Shown here piece by piece: positions 42,058-50,931 of a DNA stretch of 64,000 nt (positions are counted from its first letter, which is position 1; each line of letters starts with the position of its first letter). The stretch is taken from contig CACZMI010000001.1 in NCBI GenBank assembly GCA_902782245.1, positions 158,472 through 222,471 of the forward strand. The letters are read 5' to 3'. The position numbers and the translations under genes are program-made. The DNA comes from an uncultured Bacteroidales bacterium (GTDB lineage Bacteria; Bacteroidota; Bacteroidia; Bacteroidales; Bacteroidaceae). The notes under the pieces were generated by a model. The model was not told the origin of the DNA and ran no database searches. It saw nothing but the letters and a program-made list of their open reading frames with translations.

Positions 42058-43740
42058 TTATTCAACGATAGGATCCAGAATTATGCAGTCAAGCCACAAC
42101 TCACTTGAGTACTTCTCGCTGTTCATCTCATTCACACCGCTGGAGAGTGTTACTGAAAGACGGGCCTGATTCATATCATAATTGCAGTAGGGAACATCTA
42201 TTTCACCAATCTCGATGGTATCCATTTTGGTCAGACTGTTAATAGCATAGTATTTGACAGTAAGATTCCTGAATTTACCGGGACGGTATTCAACTCTTTC
42301 AATTGTAACTGAATCCACCAGGTCAACTTCCTTACGGTTAGGCATGTAGTAAGAAACCTTGGGATGGATGTAGTTAGGCATCATATTTACCACATCGGGA
42401 GCCATAACCATCTTGACCGAGTAACGTCCCTTGAGGTTGTCATGGATATATATCTTGGCATCCCAGTCCTTACGTCCTTCCTGTGATATTCTCATTACCT
42501 GAACGGGGTCGTTATCGTCAATCTGGATTGATGTCTGCTTAAGACTCATTTCAGAAAGGTTGGTATATGACTCAGCCTCAAGTCTGATTCTGCGAAGGTA
42601 GGTAAGAGTATCGGCAAAGGGCCATGAATCGATGATATAGACCATACCGTTGCTGCACTCAATGGAATCAACGCTGGAACTGAAAAGTCCGGTATTTGAA
42701 TCATAGGGCTTTGAGAATATATGATACGGCTTGTTGTCCCTGCGGTTCTCTGTTGCATTGTACTTGGTTGAGAATACCGAATCAGGCAGATAACGGTTCA
42801 CTTTTTTGTTCAGGTTATAGAACATATCAGTCATCATCGTTGTATTGGTGTAGAACTTCTGGAGAGAATCGTTGTTCAGTCCGGCCTCTGCAAACTCAAA
42901 TGACTCCTTGATATGATTGTATACCGAATCCCATACACGTGGGGTAGGCAACACCATTGCAAAGGTACTGTCCTCGGCGTTGATACGGGCGTAACGGTTA
43001 AGCAGGATATTGTACTCGGTCATGACAGAGTCAACATATACCATCTCACCGTCATCATTGAATCCCTGAGCCACACTGCGTGAAGGATCCAGTTCCTTTA
43101 TGGTATAACTCTTGAACCAGTCTCCAAAGATATCCTTGTAATCGGCCGAAGTGGTTATGAACTCATAGAGGTTGGGAAGGTATTCCAGATGTCCGTCTAT
43201 GCAGTGCAGTACACCGTTGCTGCAACGGATGTTCCTGTCATCAGCTGAATGGTAGGCTCTTCCGTCCAGACCGTCATTGGTTGACTTGTAGGCCTTTCCG
43301 TTGAGCATGTAAATCATCTCATCGGTACCTTCACCTACAGAGTGCTTGAAACGGGCAATGTGGTTCATGATGAACTTCTCACCTACCTCCTTATGCTCGG
43401 CTGCACTCTTGTTCTTCTTTGTGTACAGGCTCCAGTCCTGAACAGAACTGTTTGAGGGAGCCCAAACTGTAAGGAACTGATCCTCTGAAAGCAGGTCCAG
43501 ATAAGTGATATTAAGAGGAACTCCATGCTTGTCACACATCTTGGTAGTGCGCAAGGCCTCATAGAACTGGTCAAAACCGCTGATTCCGTCAAGTGTCTCA
43601 GCAATTTTTGATACCGGATACTTACTGCTGGTCTCCTTGAAACTGTAATGCTCGTTCCATGTATCTTTACATGAACCCAAGATCATCACGGCTGCCAACA
43701 GCAGAACGGATTTCTTTGAAAAATTGAAATAACTGTTCAT
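42058..43740 (-). CDS. Fasciclin (FAS1) lipoprotein with two FAS1-like units
   Basis: A 560-residue lipoprotein (signal MNSYFNFSKKSVLLLAAVMI, lipobox LGSC). The first FAS1 domain (about 45-190) shows FLTVWAPSNSSVQDW and SNGVLHCIDGHLEYLPN, the H2-box-like end of FAS1. A second FAS1-like unit covers about 195-395 and ends SNGMVYIIDSWPF. The C-terminal roughly 160 residues (from RIRLEAESYTNLSEMSLKQ) form a beta-sandwich with carbohydrate-binding-module character. It sits between another FAS1 gene and SusC-2 (16 bp). A surface glycan-binding function is inferred from position, since FAS1 families are not enzymes. Confidence 0.82.
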   Translation of the reverse strand: MNSYFNFSKKSVLLLAAVMILGSCKDTWNEHYSFKETSSKYPVSKIAETLDGISGFDQFYEALRTTKMCDKHGVPLNITYLDLLSEDQFLTVWAPSNSSVQDWSLYTKKNKSAAEHKEVGEKFIMNHIARFKHSVGEGTDEMIYMLNGKAYKSTNDGLDGRAYHSADDRNIRCSNGVLHCIDGHLEYLPNLYEFITTSADYKDIFGDWFKSYTIKELDPSRSVAQGFNDDGEMVYVDSVMTEYNILLNRYARINAEDSTFAMVLPTPRVWDSVYNHIKESFEFAEAGLNNDSLQKFYTNTTMMTDMFYNLNKKVNRYLPDSVFSTKYNATENRRDNKPYHIFSKPYDSNTGLFSSSVDSIECSNGMVYIIDSWPFADTLTYLRRIRLEAESYTNLSEMSLKQTSIQIDDNDPVQVMRISQEGRKDWDAKIYIHDNLKGRYSVKMVMAPDVVNMMPNYIHPKVSYYMPNRKEVDLVDSVTIERVEYRPGKFRNLTVKYYAINSLTKMDTIEIGEIDVPYCNYDMNQARLSVTLSSGVNEMNSEKYSSELWLDCIILDPIVE

Positions 43741-43778
43741 ATCATTAATTAATTAATATTTCATTAGTTAGGGTTATA

Positions 43779-45794
43779 TCAATGTTTATCTTCATTCATA
43801 CTGAAAATGCTTTTGGGACACCACTCCATATAGTCAAAATTCATCTCTGCATTGGGATTCTCAAGAACTAGCCTCATCCTGAGATAGTAGTCTTTGTTTG
43901 CCTTGAAATAATCTGTGGTTATGACACGGCGCGCAATAAGACTGTAATCACGGAACTTCTCGGCCTTATCGGATGTCCAATGGGAATCCGGTCCTTTCAT
44001 ATATCCACGGTTATGCATAGCCTTGTCATATGCATCTATAGCTATCGTGTCTCCGTTAAAGTCCGAATCGTTTTTCCAGCGGATATTGGGATTCTCGTAG
44101 GCTGAATAACGAAGGTCGGTGGGGATACCGCAAGGCATAAGGCGCAACGGATCATCTCCGACAAAGTTCTGGACCACGCCGCAACCGGCCGATCCGCGGT
44201 ATGACAGACGCAACTCCCATGTTCCGTCATGCGGAACGGGCGGCAACTTGAGCATTATGTCATAGTTACCCTGAAGGTCAACGCCGTCACCCTGATAACT
44301 TATGTTGGCTACGAAAGCACTGCGAACCCACATGCAGTAGTCGGAGTTATATGAGTAGAAATTGGTGGGCTGCTTGAAACCTACTCCCTCATAGTTGTCA
44401 TCAGTCTTTTTCTGACGGGCACCGGAGGTGAGGAAATCAGGAGACAATGTGCAGCAGTCAATTCTGAGACGACGGTCCAGGATATTGTTCCTGATAAAAT
44501 CAGAATACTCCAGGATGTCATCAACATAGAACAAATAACCGTTGCAACCTTCATTGGCTGCACCCTCTTCCACTTCCACAATCTTTACTCCGCGATAGAA
44601 ACTGCGGCCCAACTCTCCCTTGCCGTCGGGACCGACGCCGCGACGGTTAATGAAGACACCGTTGTAGGTACCGGGGTTCTTTACTCTGGATATTCTCATG
44701 ATGGAATGCGGCAGATAAGCCTCAAAGTAATCCTCAGCGTCAATAAGGGTTGTCTCGACTTTTGCATCGATGATATCCTCACGGCAGTTGAAGTTAACGA
44801 TTGAGGGGATACTGAATGGCAGGATATGGTATTCCACGAATCGTCTGAGCGGACAACGGCGGTCATGCCATATGGTATCATATTTACTGCCCAGGGTATC
44901 ATACTCTGCCTGATAAGCCAGATGATAAACATTATTGGCGTACTCGGCAAGTTCCTGTATGGAGTTGATATTATGGCTTGCATAGACCTCATTGGGCTCG
45001 GCAAATACGGTGAATCCGTAATTACGTTCCGGCACATACTTAATGGTATAAGTAGAACCGCCGCCCTGTTTCTTAAGGCCTGTATAAGCCGAATCAAATC
45101 CGATGGTGTAACTCTTGTCATGCCACTTCTGGAGAGAATCCTCCAGACCTACCAGATGCATGGCCTCAAAGAAGAGACTAACCCTGGGATTTGCCTTGAC
45201 TATATCATAGATATATTCACCTGATACATTTATCACATCGCTGACCACCTGAACTACACCGTTCTGGACAGTATCATCATCCTCTATAACCCTAGAATCC
45301 CTGTTGATCGTAGGACGTGCCTTGATTATTCCGTTTTCAAGGGTATCGGCAACATAGCCCAATACCAGGAAACGGTTCAACTGGTTTACTGAAGGAAGTC
45401 CGCCTTCGGACTGATCCGTCAGGAAGAGTACAGAGTTTATAAGATGAGTTCTGCAGATGGTGTCACACTGGTCATAGGTGAGAGAATCCAGAGAACTGAT
45501 GTTTCTTGACTTAAGGTATTTGTCAAATGCCTCATCAGTAGGAGCAAAACATGTAAAGGTACCATAGGTTTCAAGCTCTCCCCATACTCCGGCTCTCTTT
45601 AGAACCTTTATGAATGAACTGAAGCCGTAAACCGTATCCTGCTCAAGATATGAGGCTACGGTCTGACCGGTGAACGTATAGTACGTACCGGGGTGAACCT
45701 CGTCCCAGCAGGATATGGTCATCAGCATCGCAACAACAGCTGCGAACACCTTAAGCGCCAGTTTATATGTCACTCCTGATCTAAACATAATCAA
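43779..45794 (-). CDS. Fasciclin (FAS1) lipoprotein, paralog of the orphan FAS1 protein
   Basis: A 671-residue lipoprotein (lipobox MTISC). The mature N-terminus WDEVHPGTYYTFTGQT and the first FAS1 domain (FIKVLKRAGVWGELETYGTF, TCFAPTDEAFDKYL) match the orphan protein at 25247-27535. So does the C-terminal roughly 230-residue domain (RRLRIDCCTLSPDFL to NEDKH), which has no name I can assign. The start overlaps the SusD-1 stop by 4 bp (ATGA), so translation of the two is coupled. This strongly suggests that this FAS1 protein works with SusC-1/SusD-1 at the surface, in the position of SusE/F-like binding proteins. Confidence 0.84.
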   Translation of the reverse strand: MIMFRSGVTYKLALKVFAAVVAMLMTISCWDEVHPGTYYTFTGQTVASYLEQDTVYGFSSFIKVLKRAGVWGELETYGTFTCFAPTDEAFDKYLKSRNISSLDSLTYDQCDTICRTHLINSVLFLTDQSEGGLPSVNQLNRFLVLGYVADTLENGIIKARPTINRDSRVIEDDDTVQNGVVQVVSDVINVSGEYIYDIVKANPRVSLFFEAMHLVGLEDSLQKWHDKSYTIGFDSAYTGLKKQGGGSTYTIKYVPERNYGFTVFAEPNEVYASHNINSIQELAEYANNVYHLAYQAEYDTLGSKYDTIWHDRRCPLRRFVEYHILPFSIPSIVNFNCREDIIDAKVETTLIDAEDYFEAYLPHSIMRISRVKNPGTYNGVFINRRGVGPDGKGELGRSFYRGVKIVEVEEGAANEGCNGYLFYVDDILEYSDFIRNNILDRRLRIDCCTLSPDFLTSGARQKKTDDNYEGVGFKQPTNFYSYNSDYCMWVRSAFVANISYQGDGVDLQGNYDIMLKLPPVPHDGTWELRLSYRGSAGCGVVQNFVGDDPLRLMPCGIPTDLRYSAYENPNIRWKNDSDFNGDTIAIDAYDKAMHNRGYMKGPDSHWTSDKAEKFRDYSLIARRVITTDYFKANKDYYLRMRLVLENPNAEMNFDYMEWCPKSIFSMNEDKH

Positions 45795-47533
45795 TGTGCC
45801 TGTTCTACCTTTTCATCATCCTTGTAAGCGGGATTCTGCTTGAGAACACCCTGACTGTTGCGAACCTCGTCCTTTGCCATGGGGAAATACATGGCATAGG
45901 GGTTCTTGAGTTTGATCTTGACAGCACTCAGAGTGGCTGAATCATACTTCTTCTCAACGAATGAGAGAAGACGCTCCTGATTACCGTCACGACGGGCCAT
46001 ACGAACCAAATCATACCAGCGCTTGCCTTCAAACATAAGTTCGCGGCGACGCTCCTTGAACAGCACGCTCTCCAGTTCATTTACGGTAGTACTGTTACTG
46101 TAACTGATTACCTGGGTAAGAGTGTTAGGTGTGATGTTGAAATTATCCGAATTGATTGAGCGGGCATTGACGGCATCAATCAGATTGAATGCCTTGTCCT
46201 TATACTCTTTCAATGCTGCTACCTGAGTAAGGCTGTCCTCACCGGCCGGAGCAATCTGCTTGGCCTTCATGATATAAGCCTCGGCTTCAAAAAGAAGCAC
46301 CTCGGTGTAACGGTAAATAATCCAGTTGGCCTGAACCTGATTGCGGAATGAAGCACCTGAATATTCAAGTGAACCTGAGCTGAAAGAGAGTGTCAGGTCA
46401 TCATATGCATACTTGGTTATTGCATATGACTGGGAACCTCTGTCATAAACATTCTGATAGTAACGGACATCCTGAGCCTGCTCAAAGACTGAGTTACCCT
46501 TTACTGATGAGAATTCTGAACCGATCTTCTCAAAGGCCTTGATTCTACCTACATTGGTAGACTGGTTATTCTGGTAATAATCACCTACAAACGGGTTCTT
46601 TACGTCATTGTTATACGGGAACTCAAACAGTGACTCGAATGAGTTACCGGTTCCGAAGATCTCGTTGTAGGAGTTGCCGGGAATATCTTCCGGAGCATCG
46701 CAGATAAGAGGATAACCGTTGTAAAGTTTTAATGTACAGTTCTTACCCTCCTTACTTCTGATCTTCTCATAATCGGCAAGTTTAAGGGCGTTTACCTCTT
46801 CACATACAGCGATACACTTGTCCCAGTCACCGGGAGCTCCACGCCACAGATACATATCTGCAAGCATGGCGCAGATGGTTGACTTGGTTATACGGCAAGT
46901 AGTTGCCTCGTCTGATGAGAACTTGTTGACGGCGTATTTCTTTATGCCCTCCAGGTCACTGATAAGAGAATCCAGAATGGTCTCAAATGAACTCTGGGGA
47001 ACATAGAACTTCATATGGCCGCCCTCATCATCGATAGAAGGCTCTGTCACATAAGGTACATCGTGGAAACTGCGGATAAGATACCAGTAACTCAGGCAGC
47101 GCAGGGCAATGGCCTCGGCCTGGTTGGCAAGCAACTCGTCAATGATATAGTTAGGATCCTTAGCGGCAACCTGAGGTGCAAAGTAGAGCACTGTGTTGGC
47201 GCGGTTAACTACATCATAGAATGCCTTATAGTTGCAATAGGCATTTGTATGCAGAAGGTTCTCACGGCATATCTGACGGATATCGTCAGATGTACCGTTA
47301 CCCTCTACTACATTATCTGAACGCATCTCACCCCAAACTGACATACGGAGCAGACAGTCTGACTTCTCCATGGCACTGTAAGCACCCAGAAGAACACTCT
47401 CCACGTCGGATTTATCGGTCCAGAAGTTCTCCAGAACGATATCGTTAAGGGGCTCCAGATTAAGGAAATCATTACATGATGTAAATGAACTCCCTAACAG
47501 GGCTATTATCAGTAAAGACTTAATACTTTTCAT
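45791..47533 (-). CDS. SusD/RagB-like glycan-binding lipoprotein 1
   Basis: A 580-residue lipoprotein (signal MKSIKSLLIIALLGSSFTSC). It has the standard SusD start (NDFLNLEPLNDIVLENFWTD) and helical repeats with NQAEAIALRCLSYWYLIRSFHDVPYV near 135-160. The C-terminal half contains IIYRYTEVLLFEAEAYIMKAK and LESVLFKERRRELMFEGKRWYDLVRM, the most conserved SusD block. The length is normal. It is encoded 20 bp after SusC-1 and coupled to the following FAS1 gene. It binds glycan at the cell surface and acts as the lid of the SusC-1 transporter. Confidence 0.95.
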   Translation of the reverse strand: MKSIKSLLIIALLGSSFTSCNDFLNLEPLNDIVLENFWTDKSDVESVLLGAYSAMEKSDCLLRMSVWGEMRSDNVVEGNGTSDDIRQICRENLLHTNAYCNYKAFYDVVNRANTVLYFAPQVAAKDPNYIIDELLANQAEAIALRCLSYWYLIRSFHDVPYVTEPSIDDEGGHMKFYVPQSSFETILDSLISDLEGIKKYAVNKFSSDEATTCRITKSTICAMLADMYLWRGAPGDWDKCIAVCEEVNALKLADYEKIRSKEGKNCTLKLYNGYPLICDAPEDIPGNSYNEIFGTGNSFESLFEFPYNNDVKNPFVGDYYQNNQSTNVGRIKAFEKIGSEFSSVKGNSVFEQAQDVRYYQNVYDRGSQSYAITKYAYDDLTLSFSSGSLEYSGASFRNQVQANWIIYRYTEVLLFEAEAYIMKAKQIAPAGEDSLTQVAALKEYKDKAFNLIDAVNARSINSDNFNITPNTLTQVISYSNSTTVNELESVLFKERRRELMFEGKRWYDLVRMARRDGNQERLLSFVEKKYDSATLSAVKIKLKNPYAMYFPMAKDEVRNSQGVLKQNPAYKDDEKVEQAH

Positions 47534-47553
47534 ATTATCCTTAATCTTAAGAG

Positions 47554-50500
47554 TTAGAAATTAACATTAACACCGAATGTTACTCTGCGTGAGCGCGGGG
47601 TACGGCTGTTATCGGCAGCAACCTGGCCACGACCGGAACTAACCTCGGGATCCAGACCTGTATACTTGGTCCAGGTTGCAAGGTTACTCAAACTGCAGTT
47701 GAAACTTACACCACTCAGATGAACCTTCTTGGTGATCTTGGGATCAAGAGAGTAACTCAGGGTGCTGGAGCCCCAACGTATGAATGAACCGTCTTCTACG
47801 AAACGATCTGAACCCAGGTCGTTGTAACCCCACTGGTAAATAGTACGCGGAACTTCGGTCACATCACCCTCAACGCGCCAGCGCCAGTTGATGGCTGCCA
47901 TCACGTTACGGATCTCACGTGTGCTCTCGGCACCCAGACGTGACATGTTCACGATCTTGTTACCTCCGCGGAAGTTGAAACTGTTACTCCATGAGAGACG
48001 TCCCCAAGACATACGCAGGCTGCAACCACCGTTGATCTTAGGAAGTGAACTACCCAGGTAAACGATATCAAGTTCGTTGATATTACCGTCATTGTTGATA
48101 TCCTCATATGCTACATCACCGCCTACAAACTCGTAAGGAGTTGTCAGAGTTCCGTAACCGAACATCATAGGTTTGGTCTTACCCTTCGAGTTGAGGATTA
48201 CATTGCCATCGGCATCCTTTACTACAGGAGCGTTAGGACCGCTTACGCCGGGAACCTCAACTTCACTGTAGTCACTGTACTGATAAACGCCTTTATACTT
48301 GAAACCGTAGATAGAACCGTAGGAGTTCTTAAGTGCCACGTATGAAAGGTATGAACGGTGGGCATTGTCAAAGTCAAAGTCTTTCTGCCAGCTCTTAAGA
48401 ATGATTTCATTCATCTCAAGCACCTGGTTGGTGTTGTCACCGAAGTTGATGCTACCGCCAACGTTGAAATCCTTGCCTGCCAGTCTTGTTGAATAGATAC
48501 GGTTAGCAGAGATACTCATATCCCAACCTTCGTTCATCATCTTACCGTCGTTAACAGCACCGAGTGATGTGAAACCGGATGATGAAGGAATAGGATAGTT
48601 ACTGTTGATCAGCTTGTCATTGGTAGTATGATAGAAGTTGATGCTTGCATTCAACTTATCATCGAACAGACCTAACTGAAGACCGAAGTTCCACTGAGTT
48701 GACTCCTCCCACTGGAAATCGCTAAGACGGATGTTGGCGGGATAGATTGTGGAGATACCCATATAGGAATCACCGGATGAATAACGGCTGCGGAACATAT
48801 CGTCACCGCCCGGAGCATTACCTGTGAAACCCCAACTCATTGTGAAGCCGGCCATTGTAAGCAGACCGCTCTCACGGATAGCGTCAAACCACTTCTCATC
48901 AGTGATGTTCCAACGTGCTGAAGCGGCAGGGAATGTACCCCACTTCTTGGCATTACCTGTTCTGGTGGTACCATCTGAACGGGTAGTGAATGTTAATGAG
49001 TACTTACTCTTATATGAGTAGTGCAACTGAGTTGTAATACCTACACTGCGGTTACGGCTTGCACCTGTGCTCATGCCGGTGATACGGCCGGGCAGACCGG
49101 GTGATTTGAAAGGACCTGAAGGAAGGCCGCCTACACCGGTACTCATGCTCTTACCGTTACTGTTGTTCACAGTCATTCTGGCCATAGCCTGGAAACTGTG
49201 GTTACGGTTCTTGATATGCGGCTGGAACGTGAGTGAGTGCTGGGTATTGATCTGTGAGTTCTTGTTTGAACTTGTAGAGGTAGAGTTGGCGTTCTGGTCA
49301 GACCAACCGTCACGAGACAGGGTCTGAGGAGTGTAGTTCTCGCTACTGCTGTTAGACACGCCGAATGTTACCTGACCCTCATATCTGAGTCGGGTCTGAT
49401 CGTTTTCAAGTCCCAACAGATTATAGGTGATGCGGAAATCGGGGTTTACATTCAGACTGATGCTGTTGCTCTCCTTCTCGGCAGCCTCCAGAACGGGGTT
49501 GTTCTGCTTGGGCAGATCTGACGATGAAGATGAAGGCATCAGGTAATACTCACCGGTGGGTTCACCTGTAAGAGGATCCTCATAGTAGATGGCCAGGTTA
49601 GGCATCATCTCCTGAGCACTGCTTACAGCGGCGCTACCGCTACGACGGTTGTTTGAGTATGACATTGAGAAGTTTGTAGAAACCCTGATACGCTCTGAAA
49701 CGAAGTAGTCAAAGTTTACACGTGTTGTGAAACGGTTCATCTTCTGACCGATTACGGTACCTGTCTCATCATCGAAACCGGCCGAAATACGGAACTGAGC
49801 CTTATCACCACCACCTGATACTGACAGGTTATGTGACTGAGAGATACCTACCTTCTTTACAGCCGATACCCAATCGGTATTGTCATTCCACATCTCATAC
49901 TCAGGTCTGGTCTGAACGTAGTTGATCTCCCAGATTGAGTTGGTACGTGAATCGTCCAGATGCGGGTTGAAGAGTGACTCCTTAACGAACATTGTGTACT
50001 GGTCACCGTTAAGATACTTATAACCCTCAGGCTGGAAGTTGGCGTTGAGACGATATGAGTAGTTTACACGGGTGGCACCGCGCGCTCCGCGCTTGGTCTT
50101 GATTTCCATAACACCGTTGGCACCGCGCATACCCCAGATGGCTGTAGCAGCGGCATCCTTAAGGAATGATATTGACTGGATATCGGCGGGGTTGATACTC
50201 AACAACTCGGCCAGACGATCCTGCTCAGGACTGTTACCGTTAAGAATACTACCGCCCAGATCCTGGTTGATCATCTCAGTGGTCATGTTCATGGTGTTCT
50301 CATCGATTGACAGGATATTACCGTCAATAACGATAAGCGGGTTACCGTCACCGGTCAGAGTTGACTGACCACGCAGACGCATTGTTGAACGTGAACCAAG
50401 GTCACCTGAGTCGAACACGATGTCAAGTCCTGCAACCTGACCCTGAAGAGCCTCATCGACTGTGGTTATACCGAGATCGGCGAAATCATCCATATTAATG

Positions 50501-50913
50501 GTCTGAACCACGGATGATGCCTCACGCAGAGGAATCTGAAGACCGGTGGTCTCCTGGTAGCGCTCGGCTGTAATCTCAACCTCAGGAATCTCACCTGCTT
50601 CCTTCATCATAATCTCAAAGTAGGTCTTGTTGATAGGAATATCAACAGTCTCATAACCTACGTATGTAACCTGAAGGTGGTCATTGGGATTGACCAGACG
50701 GAAAGAGAAGTTACCTTCCATATCGGTGATGTCGTGAGCCACGATACGGTCAGCGGCATCTCTTTCAGTTACATTCACCATCATCATAGGGCCTTCTGCG
50801 TCTTCAATGACACCACTGATGACATCGCCGGCCTTCTGTGCCTGAAGCAAACCGGGCATTACGGCCAGAACAGCGGCCATCGCCCATCTAAAAAATCTGT
50901 TAGTATATTTCAT
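47554..50913 (-). CDS. SusC/RagA-like TonB-dependent transporter 1
   Basis: A 1119-residue outer membrane transporter with signal peptide (ending LLQAQ), carboxypeptidase-regulatory-like domain (about 30-110; GVIEDAEGPMMMVNV, GNFSFRLV), plug domain with TVDEALQGQVAGLDIV, STMRLRGQST, LIVIDGNIL and FLKDAAATAIWGMRGANGV, and a large barrel ending FGVNVNF. The TonB-dependent SusC hallmark motifs are all present. It follows the four-repeat FAS1 gene and precedes SusD-1 by 20 bp. The Gln/Ser-rich loops (PSSSSSDLPKQ, NSTSTSSNKNSQINTQ) are long surface loops of the barrel. The glycan is inferred, from the linked GH43 enzymes, to contain arabinose or xylose. Confidence 0.95.
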   Translation of the reverse strand: MKYTNRFFRWAMAAVLAVMPGLLQAQKAGDVISGVIEDAEGPMMMVNVTERDAADRIVAHDITDMEGNFSFRLVNPNDHLQVTYVGYETVDIPINKTYFEIMMKEAGEIPEVEITAERYQETTGLQIPLREASSVVQTINMDDFADLGITTVDEALQGQVAGLDIVFDSGDLGSRSTMRLRGQSTLTGDGNPLIVIDGNILSIDENTMNMTTEMINQDLGGSILNGNSPEQDRLAELLSINPADIQSISFLKDAAATAIWGMRGANGVMEIKTKRGARGATRVNYSYRLNANFQPEGYKYLNGDQYTMFVKESLFNPHLDDSRTNSIWEINYVQTRPEYEMWNDNTDWVSAVKKVGISQSHNLSVSGGGDKAQFRISAGFDDETGTVIGQKMNRFTTRVNFDYFVSERIRVSTNFSMSYSNNRRSGSAAVSSAQEMMPNLAIYYEDPLTGEPTGEYYLMPSSSSSDLPKQNNPVLEAAEKESNSISLNVNPDFRITYNLLGLENDQTRLRYEGQVTFGVSNSSSENYTPQTLSRDGWSDQNANSTSTSSNKNSQINTQHSLTFQPHIKNRNHSFQAMARMTVNNSNGKSMSTGVGGLPSGPFKSPGLPGRITGMSTGASRNRSVGITTQLHYSYKSKYSLTFTTRSDGTTRTGNAKKWGTFPAASARWNITDEKWFDAIRESGLLTMAGFTMSWGFTGNAPGGDDMFRSRYSSGDSYMGISTIYPANIRLSDFQWEESTQWNFGLQLGLFDDKLNASINFYHTTNDKLINSNYPIPSSSGFTSLGAVNDGKMMNEGWDMSISANRIYSTRLAGKDFNVGGSINFGDNTNQVLEMNEIILKSWQKDFDFDNAHRSYLSYVALKNSYGSIYGFKYKGVYQYSDYSEVEVPGVSGPNAPVVKDADGNVILNSKGKTKPMMFGYGTLTTPYEFVGGDVAYEDINNDGNINELDIVYLGSSLPKINGGCSLRMSWGRLSWSNSFNFRGGNKIVNMSRLGAESTREIRNVMAAINWRWRVEGDVTEVPRTIYQWGYNDLGSDRFVEDGSFIRWGSSTLSYSLDPKITKKVHLSGVSFNCSLSNLATWTKYTGLDPEVSSGRGQVAADNSRTPRSRRVTFGVNVNF

Positions 50914-50931
50914 TTCCTCTATGTTTGCTTA

